From positions 1 to 10,928 of the forward strand of contig JALFIK010000044.1 of assembly GCA_022776205.1 (NCBI GenBank): a stretch of DNA of 10,928 nt, in the 5' to 3' direction. This document shows, piece by piece, positions 1 through 3,726 of this stretch; position 1 is the stretch's first letter, and each line of letters starts with the position of its first letter. This DNA comes from Eubacterium sp. (GTDB lineage Bacteria; Bacillota; Clostridia; Lachnospirales; Lachnospiraceae). Below the pieces are notes generated by a model. It saw only the letters and a program-made list of their open reading frames with translations, made no database searches and was not told the origin of the DNA. A program made the translations under genes and the position numbers.

Positions 1-182
1 ACTTTATCTTTATCCGCAATCTTAGGGTGTTTTAATTTATTATGATACATATCCACTGTAAGATGAGTAGTACCGTCATTGCTCATCATCCTGTCCAGAG
101 TGACCGTGTGAATATCGTTCGGTTTTACAAAATCGACACCGGCAGCTCTGGCAATAATCTTTTCTCCTAAAGTCATTCCCAT
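1..182 (-). CDS. leuC: 3-isopropylmalate dehydratase large subunit (LeuC-type aconitase family), 5' part only
   Basis: Partial gene running off the left edge. Only the first 60 codons are present, beginning MGMTLGEKIIARAAG, the typical N-terminus of the large subunit of the isopropylmalate dehydratase/homoaconitase family. With the small subunit this enzyme isomerises 2-isopropylmalate to 3-isopropylmalate in leucine synthesis and carries a 4Fe-4S cluster; the cluster cysteines lie beyond the edge. The ATG is set by the Shine-Dalgarno AAGGAGGAAG 7 nt upstream, which lies inside the last codons of leuD. leuD stops 2 nt before this start, so the two are almost certainly co-transcribed and translationally coupled. 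The segment MMSNDGTTHLTVDMY differs from the common GNDITxP-type sequence at this position. Another hydro-lyase of the same superfamily, such as a dimethylmalate dehydratase, therefore cannot be excluded from 60 residues. Confidence 0.85.
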   Translation of the reverse strand, partial: MGMTLGEKIIARAAGVDFVKPNDIHTVTLDRMMSNDGTTHLTVDMYHNKLKHPKIADKDK

Positions 183-184
183 AA

Positions 185-667
185 TTATGCTTCCTCCTTA
201 TTTAAAAATGCGATCTGCCCTCCGGCATTCAGAATATTTTGCATATATTCCGGAAGCTTCGTGCACGAAAAGGTCTGTCCGTTCACACAGACGATTCCGG
301 CAGAAAGATCAAGTTGTGCATGTCCGCCGTTTTCCACATGGTCATATAAATCTTTGCACACGATAACCGGCAGTCCGATATTGATGGAATTACGGTAAAA
401 AATCCGGGCAAAAGATTTGGCGATGACGGCTTTGACACCCAGAGCTTTCAGAACACTGGGAGCCTGCTCCCTGGAAGAACCACATCCAAAATTTTCTCCG
501 GCAACAATCAGATCTCCAGACTGTACTTTTTTTGAAAAATCCGGGTCTAATGATTCAAAAGTATATTCTTTCATTGCTTCAATATCCGGGAGAAGCAGAT
601 ACTGAGAAGCGATGATCTGGTCTGTATCCACATCATTATGGAATTTCCAAACTCTATGTTCTGTCAT
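185..667 (-). CDS. leuD: 3-isopropylmalate dehydratase small subunit
   Basis: 160-residue small (swivel-domain) subunit of isopropylmalate dehydratase, acting with LeuC in cytoplasmic leucine synthesis. Visible motifs are HNDVDTDQI (residues 10-18) and the signature NFGCGSSREQAP (58-69), plus AKSFARIFYRNSINIGLP. The length fits the short archaeal/clostridial-type small subunits (about 160-170 residues). The substrate-recognition loop reads QYLLLP (21-26). In this family an Arg after YL marks homoaconitases and a hydrophobic residue marks isopropylmalate enzymes, so Leu here supports isopropylmalate. I chose the ATG at 667 because GGAGGT (678-683) sits 10 nt upstream; a TTG at 685 in the same frame overlaps that ribosome binding site. 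The small subunit precedes the large one here. Confidence 0.9.
   Translation of the reverse strand: MTEHRVWKFHNDVDTDQIIASQYLLLPDIEAMKEYTFESLDPDFSKKVQSGDLIVAGENFGCGSSREQAPSVLKALGVKAVIAKSFARIFYRNSINIGLPVIVCKDLYDHVENGGHAQLDLSAGIVCVNGQTFSCTKLPEYMQNILNAGGQIAFLNKEEA
190..199 (-). promoter_or_regulatory. Shine-Dalgarno of leuC embedded in the leuD 3' end
   Basis: On the minus strand this reads AAGGAGGAAG, a near-perfect anti-16S match 7 nt before the leuC ATG. It overlaps the last leuD codons (Lys-Glu-Glu-Ala-stop), so ribosomes finishing leuD reach the leuC start directly. This is the evidence for translational coupling of the two subunits. Confidence 0.85.
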
Positions 668-699
668 AATATGTATTACCTCCAATAAAATACTCTAAT

Positions 700-735
700 C
701 CTAAGAATACTACAAAATAAAAATGAAGTCCAGAA
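700..735 (-). promoter_or_regulatory. leuD: possible leuDC promoter
   Basis: Reading the minus strand, TGGACT is followed after 17 nt by TATTCT, each a 4/6 match to the -35 and -10 consensus, placing a start a few tens of bases before the leuD ribosome binding site. No T-box (AGGGTGGNACCGCG-type) or leucine-rich leader peptide was seen upstream on this strand. The call rests on weak matches in AT-rich DNA. Confidence 0.3.
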
Positions 736-759
736 AATAAAATATTTATCGATTTCTTC

Positions 760-788
760 TTGCTTTTTTTAAGAGAATACTATATAAT
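760..788 (+). promoter_or_regulatory. plus-strand promoter of the 795-900 small transcript
   Basis: TTGCTT (760-765) is separated by exactly 17 nt from a perfect TATAAT (783-788). The predicted start lies near A795. The first gene downstream of this promoter is the DUF4250 gene at 997, but a strong terminator lies in between (871-900). The promoter may therefore serve a short RNA or an attenuated leader. Confidence 0.6.
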
Positions 789-794
789 AAAAAT

Positions 795-900
795 ATGTTT
801 GGAGGGGATGACTTCACTGCTGGCTCTTTGGATTGGTATGGTAGTATATGTCTCCTCATGATAAGTCTCGAAAAAATCCCGTTTTAAACGGGATTTTTTT
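795..900 (+). ncRNA. candidate small structured RNA or leader (about 105 nt)
   Basis: The stretch is bounded by a consensus promoter (760-788) and a strong intrinsic terminator (871-900). It can fold into one long hairpin: 802-808 (GAGGGGA) pairs with 851-857 (TCTCCTC) with one G-U, extended by two wobble pairs. A second helix, 816-820 with 841-845, closes an apical part. Two tiny reading frames lie within it. One, at 808-861, encodes MTSLLALWIGMVVYVSS behind GGAGG, but the spacing is only 2 nt and the outer stem covers the Shine-Dalgarno. The other starts at the predicted transcription start (ATG 795-797), runs 30 codons and ends in the terminator. I do not recognise a known RNA family (not SRP, 6S, T-box or tmRNA). 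It may be a regulatory RNA, a tiny hydrophobic peptide gene, or an attenuator leader for DUF4250. Confidence 0.4.
871..900 (+). terminator. strong intrinsic terminator, A/T-flanked on both sides
   Basis: A stem with core ATCCCGTT/AACGGGAT is preceded by A6 and followed by T7, giving an almost fully symmetric palindrome. Because it has A and T runs on both flanks it would terminate transcription in either direction. It ends the candidate short transcript on the plus strand. Confidence 0.85.
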
Positions 901-912
901 CTATATATGAAA

Positions 913-971
913 TCCTGTTGCGAAAAGCAACCCGCCACAGGCGGAGAATCCTGCCTTGCAGGAATCTTTTT
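913..971 (+). promoter_or_regulatory. three consecutive hairpins, the last terminator-like, before the DUF4250 gene
   Basis: Three perfect stems follow one another. GTTGC-GAAAA-GCAAC spans 917-931, CCGCC-ACA-GGCGG spans 932-944, and TCCTGC-CTT-GCAGGA spans 949-963. The last is followed by ATC and T5 (967-971), as in an intrinsic terminator. The string AATCCTG occurs twice (911-917 within the region edge, and 947-953). The 5' copy could therefore compete for GCAGGA (958-963) and disrupt the terminator stem. The DUF4250 ribosome binding site starts just downstream. This resembles a transcription attenuator, but I recognise no known riboswitch class. Confidence 0.4.
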
Positions 972-996
972 ATTTATAAGGAAAGGATGATGCAAT

Positions 997-1176
997 ATGA
1001 ATAATCTCCCGAATGATCCGGTCATGCTCTACAGCGTGATCAATACAAAACTCCGTGACCAGTATTCTTCCCTCGAGGCCCTGTGTGAGGATCTTTCCCT
1101 TGAGGAAGAGGAACTGGTCACAAAACTGTCCCGGGCAGGATTTCAGTACAATAAAGAATTAAATCAGTTTAAATAA
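997..1176 (+). CDS. DUF4250 domain-containing small protein
   Basis: 59-residue protein beginning MNNLPNDPVMLYSVINTKLRD and containing SLEALCEDLSLEEEEL and a C-terminal GFQYNKELNQF. This is the recognisable layout of the DUF4250 family of Clostridia and other anaerobes. It is short and acidic in the middle, with no signal peptide or membrane segment. The function is unknown; the family size and fold suggest a small helical, possibly nucleic-acid- or protein-binding domain, which is inference only. The start is set by AGGAAAGGA (979-987), about 9 nt before the ATG. The gene is convergent with the pyruvate kinase-like gene, with only 3 nt between the stop codons. Upstream lie the serial hairpins at 871-971, so it may be expressed by readthrough or regulated by attenuation. 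Confidence 0.85.
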   Translation: MNNLPNDPVMLYSVINTKLRDQYSSLEALCEDLSLEEEELVTKLSRAGFQYNKELNQFK

Positions 1177-1179
1177 GCG

Positions 1180-2256
1180 TTATTCTCGCAGACGGAGAAA
1201 TCGCAATGCTTCAAATGCCGTGTCAGAAAGCATCTGCATGGCTTCTGCCGGATAATGCCCCACAGCAGTTTCTCCCGTAAGCATCAGGGAGGAAGCACCG
1301 TCTGTAACAGCCTGAAAGATGTCCGTTACTTCTGCCCTGGTAGGTACAGGATTTGTCTCCATGGAAGCAAGCAGCTGGGTGACAACCATGAAAGGTTTTC
1401 GTGCCCGGAGGCAAAGCATGGAGATTTTTTTCTGGAGAGCCGGAAGTTTTGACAAAGGGATGGCATTCCCAAGATCGCCACGGGCGATGATTACCTCATC
1501 ACAAAAAGGAAGAAAAGAAGGCAGATTGTTTACCCCTTCCATAGATTCGATTTTTGCAAAAATTCGCACGTAGTCCATATGATCAGCCCGCAATTCATTT
1601 TTCAAATTGATCAGATCGTCTGCGGTTTTGACAAAAGGAAGCATCACGCCGGTTACCCGGAATTTCCGAAGCAGTTTAAGATTTTCCCGGTCCTTTTTTG
1701 TGAGTGTGGGAAGAGGGATGGAAAGCCCCTCTATGGCAATACTTTTCCGGGAAGAAAGTTCTCCGCCTGTCCTTACCTCACCACAAAATATTCCGTCTTC
1801 CAAAGCAGAACAGACGGAAAGCGTAATTTTTCCGTCGTTTAGACAGACGGTCTGTCCTTCTTCTAAATAAGAAAAAAGAATGGAAGGGCAGGGAATCACG
1901 GAGAAATCCTCCCGGTCTCCCGCTATTTTCGTGAGAAGATCTCCCGGTTCATGTATGCGGGTCAGATCGTCTTCCCGGATAAGGAATACGAGATCTTTTT
2001 CTGAAAGGACAAGAGAATCGGGAAGAGTGCCGATTCGTAATTCCGGCCCCTGCAAATCAACGAGGAGTTCCGGTGCAAGATGCATTCGCTCTGCAACACG
2101 GTGGTACATGGAAAGCCATTCCGAAGCCTCTTCCAGTGTTGTGTGGGATAAATTTAATCGCATGCCGGTCATTCCGGCCAGAAACAGTTTATGAATGATC
2201 TCTTCACTGGCACAGGAAGGTCCAAATGTTCCGTAAAGATGTGGAATATGTTTCAT
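1180..2256 (-). CDS. short pyruvate kinase-like protein lacking the C-terminal domain
   Basis: 358 residues, against about 470-585 for standard pyruvate kinase, which transfers phosphate from phosphoenolpyruvate to ADP. The catalytic A barrel and B domain can be followed: MRLNLSH (R33, N35, S37), VDLQGPELRIG (D67, E72), NDGKI (140-144), AKIESMEGV (K235, E237), ARGDLG (D261), TQLLASM (T293), PTRAEV and LTGETAVGHYP. The protein stops shortly after the barrel, where the allosteric C-domain should begin. The usual DTKGPEIR motif is changed to DLQGPELR. Most catalytic and Mg/K ligands are kept, so activity is plausible, but it may be a paralogue with altered regulation or substrate. Start ATG 2256 has GGAGGT (2266-2271) 9 nt upstream. 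It is transcribed divergently from the metallo-hydrolase. Confidence 0.85.
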   Translation of the reverse strand: MKHIPHLYGTFGPSCASEEIIHKLFLAGMTGMRLNLSHTTLEEASEWLSMYHRVAERMHLAPELLVDLQGPELRIGTLPDSLVLSEKDLVFLIREDDLTRIHEPGDLLTKIAGDREDFSVIPCPSILFSYLEEGQTVCLNDGKITLSVCSALEDGIFCGEVRTGGELSSRKSIAIEGLSIPLPTLTKKDRENLKLLRKFRVTGVMLPFVKTADDLINLKNELRADHMDYVRIFAKIESMEGVNNLPSFLPFCDEVIIARGDLGNAIPLSKLPALQKKISMLCLRARKPFMVVTQLLASMETNPVPTRAEVTDIFQAVTDGASSLMLTGETAVGHYPAEAMQMLSDTAFEALRFLRLRE

Positions 2257-2273
2257 ATCATAGATACCTCCGG

Positions 2274-2299
2274 AAAGTCCCCCTTGATTGGCGGACTTT
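2274..2299 (-). promoter_or_regulatory. hairpin in the 5' UTR of the pyruvate kinase-like gene
   Basis: AAAGTCC (2274-2280 on the plus strand) is the exact complement of GGACTTT (2293-2299), with further CC/GG pairing inside the loop. It lies between the minus-strand -10 box and the ribosome binding site. On the plus strand it is followed by T3 and CG, so it could also act as a weak terminator there. Confidence 0.4.
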
Positions 2300-2309
2300 T
2301 TTCGCTATT

Positions 2310-2338
2310 ATTATACGTTATTTTGACGAAAGATTCCA
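2310..2338 (-). promoter_or_regulatory. promoter of the pyruvate kinase-like gene
   Basis: On the minus strand a perfect TATAAT (2310-2315) lies 17 nt after TGGAAT (2333-2338), a weak -35 (3/6). The transcript would begin with about 45 nt of leader containing the 2274-2299 hairpin and the GGAGGT ribosome binding site. Confidence 0.5.
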
Positions 2339-2349
2339 TGGAAAAGTGT

Positions 2350-2378
2350 TTGCCAGCACGGAAAAAGAAGATTAAAAT
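2350..2378 (+). promoter_or_regulatory. promoter of the metallo-hydrolase gene
   Basis: TTGCCA (2350-2355, 5/6) is followed after 17 nt by TAAAAT (2373-2378, 5/6). The expected start near 2385 leaves a very short leader holding only the ribosome binding site AGGAGGGG (2388-2395) before ATG 2401. Confidence 0.6.
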
Positions 2379-2400
2379 ATGGATAAAAGGAGGGGCTTTT

Positions 2401-3240
2401 ATGGAATGGAAAATCACAACGCTGATTGAAAATCATGAAGACAGGGAAGGCTGCCTTTGTGCAGAACACGGACTAAGTCTGCTCATAGAAGGAAGAGATT
2501 TCAGGATGCTTTTGGATACGGGACAAAGCGGTGCTTTTTATAAAAACGCAAAACAAATGGGAGTCAGTTTTGAACATCTCGACTGCGTGCTCATCAGTCA
2601 TGGACATTATGATCATGCAGGAGGACTTCTCACCTTTTTGAAAGAGGAAAAGAAACCGGTGAAACTCTATGTGGGGGAAGGTTTTTTTTCACAGAAATAT
2701 CATGAAAAAAAAGAAAAAGGGATTCGTTATATCGGAATTCCTTTTTCAAAAGAGGATCTTGCACCATACGGGGTTGAATTATGCGAGATTACGGAAGATA
2801 GGAAAGAAATTCATCCGGGAGTCACATTATTTCGAAATTTTACCCATACAGAACCTTTTGAGGCCTGGAATCCCGGTTTTCTCATTAAAAATGAAGAAGG
2901 AAAATATAAAGAAGATCATTTTACTGATGAAATTGCGGTAGGACTGGATACGGATGATGGGTTGGTGGTACTGGCAGGATGTTCCCATCCGGGAATCATC
3001 AATATGCTTCATACGATAGAAAAGCGGAGCGGAAAGAAGATATACGGTGTAATCGGGGGGACTCATTTAGTGGAGGCCGATGAGCACCGCCTTTTTAAAA
3101 CTATGGAAGAAATGAAAAAAATGGGAATTCAGCTAATCGGTGTTTCCCACTGTACCGGAGAGGAAAATATCCGGAAAATATCCGATTATTTCGGCACAGA
3201 TTTCGTGATGAATTGTACAGGAAATGTTATTGAAATATAA
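2401..3240 (+). CDS. metallo-beta-lactamase fold metal-dependent hydrolase (COG1237 type)
   Basis: 279-residue cytoplasmic protein of the metallo-beta-lactamase superfamily. The metal-binding motif SHGHYDHAGG (H67, H69, D71, H72) is clear, followed by GCSHPGIINM (H196), GGTH (H222) and GVSHCTGEE (H250). This set is typical of COG1237, the family that includes the archaeal beta-ribofuranosylaminobenzene 5'-phosphate synthase-like proteins. Bacterial members have no settled substrate, so I assign only a metal-dependent hydrolase or transferase. The ATG at 2401 is chosen because AGGAGGGG lies about 6 nt upstream and the MEWKITTLIEN start matches the family. The open frame extends further upstream to 2191, but that part runs across the divergent promoters and into the neighbouring gene. 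The gene stands alone; the next gene has its own promoter. Confidence 0.85.
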   Translation: MEWKITTLIENHEDREGCLCAEHGLSLLIEGRDFRMLLDTGQSGAFYKNAKQMGVSFEHLDCVLISHGHYDHAGGLLTFLKEEKKPVKLYVGEGFFSQKYHEKKEKGIRYIGIPFSKEDLAPYGVELCEITEDRKEIHPGVTLFRNFTHTEPFEAWNPGFLIKNEEGKYKEDHFTDEIAVGLDTDDGLVVLAGCSHPGIINMLHTIEKRSGKKIYGVIGGTHLVEADEHRLFKTMEEMKKMGIQLIGVSHCTGEENIRKISDYFGTDFVMNCTGNVIEI

Positions 3241-3265
3241 TTTCATTAAAAAAGATAAAAAGTGA

Positions 3266-3295
3266 TTGACAATTGAGCATGTGTTCAACTATAAT
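3266..3295 (+). promoter_or_regulatory. consensus promoter of the metal-export operon
   Basis: Perfect TTGACA (3266-3271) and perfect TATAAT (3290-3295) are separated by 18 nt, giving a start near 3302. Such a strong core promoter fits a gene kept off by a repressor; the operator dyads cover the -10 and start region. Confidence 0.85.
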
Positions 3296-3329
3296 AAACA
3301 TAGTTGAACATATATTCAATTATATGTTC
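3282..3329 (+). promoter_or_regulatory. ArsR/SmtB-type operator, overlapping inverted repeats
   Basis: Three dyads interlock here. TGTTCAACTAT (3282-3292) pairs with ATAGTTGAACA (3300-3310), a perfect 11-bp inverted repeat around the -10 box. TTGAA-CATATA-TTCAA (3304-3319) has the TGAA-N6-TTCA core known from SmtB/CzrA/CadC operators. GAACATATA (3306-3314) pairs with TATATGTTC (3321-3329), a perfect 9-bp repeat. The position over the -10 and transcription start is that of a repressor site. That the adjacent ArsR protein binds it is inference from the family. Confidence 0.75.
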
Positions 3330-3344
3330 GATGAGGAGGAAAAA

Positions 3345-3710
3345 ATGGAAACGAAAAAAAGCGATTGTGTGGCATTGTTTCCTGAGAGTATTGAGAAAGT
3401 ACGAGAGAGTATGCCAAAAGACAACGAGCTGGAGAAAGTCGTATCTTTTTTCAAGGTTTTAGGGGATGATACGAGAATCCGTATTATGTACGCCTTAAAA
3501 GAGCAGGAAATGTGTGCCGGAGATATTGCGGTTTTTCTGGATATGACCAAGTCAGCCGTCTCCCATCAGCTTGCTGTAATGAGAAAGATGCATCAGGTAA
3601 GGGCGAGACGGGAAGGAAAGAATGTCTTTTATTCCCTCGATGACCAGCACATTGTGGATATTATCGAGGAAGCGCTTATTCATATGACGCATACAGATTC
3701 TTCCCACTGA
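3345..3710 (+). CDS. ArsR/SmtB-family metal-sensing repressor, CzrA-like
   Basis: 121-residue winged-helix repressor. The core contains FFKVLGDDTRIRIMYAL (helix before the recognition region), DIAVFLDMTKSAVSHQLAVMR (recognition helix, about 60-80) and the wing RARREGKNVFYSL. The last helix carries D100, H102, H113 and H116, exactly the Asp-x-His-(10)-His-x2-His spacing of the alpha5 zinc site of CzrA. The alpha3N CxC of CadC/SmtB is reduced to one Cys (C57 in EMCAGD); a second Cys lies at C8. This favours Zn/Co sensing over Cd/Pb. The start is ATG 3345 with AGGAGG (3334-3339) 5 nt upstream; in-frame upstream starts overlap the promoter. It lies 16 nt before the ATPase gene and should repress this operon until metal binds. 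Confidence 0.9.
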   Translation: METKKSDCVALFPESIEKVRESMPKDNELEKVVSFFKVLGDDTRIRIMYALKEQEMCAGDIAVFLDMTKSAVSHQLAVMRKMHQVRARREGKNVFYSLDDQHIVDIIEEALIHMTHTDSSH

Positions 3711-3726
3711 CAGGAAGGGAGAAAAA

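Noticed and set aside
795..870. SRP (4.5S) RNA
   Set aside because: The size is similar, but the conserved apical GGAAG-type tetraloop region and its internal loop are absent.
668..900. T-box or leucine leader for leuDC
   Set aside because: No T-box motif and no leucine-rich leader peptide on the minus strand; the structured part reads better on the plus strand with its own promoter.
2191..2400. Longer N-terminus for the metallo-hydrolase
   Set aside because: The extension would overlap the start of the pyruvate kinase-like gene and both divergent promoters; ATG 2401 has a near-ideal Shine-Dalgarno.
3273..3344. Upstream TTG start for the ArsR-type repressor
   Set aside because: It lies inside the promoter, upstream of the expected transcription start; ATG 3345 follows AGGAGG.
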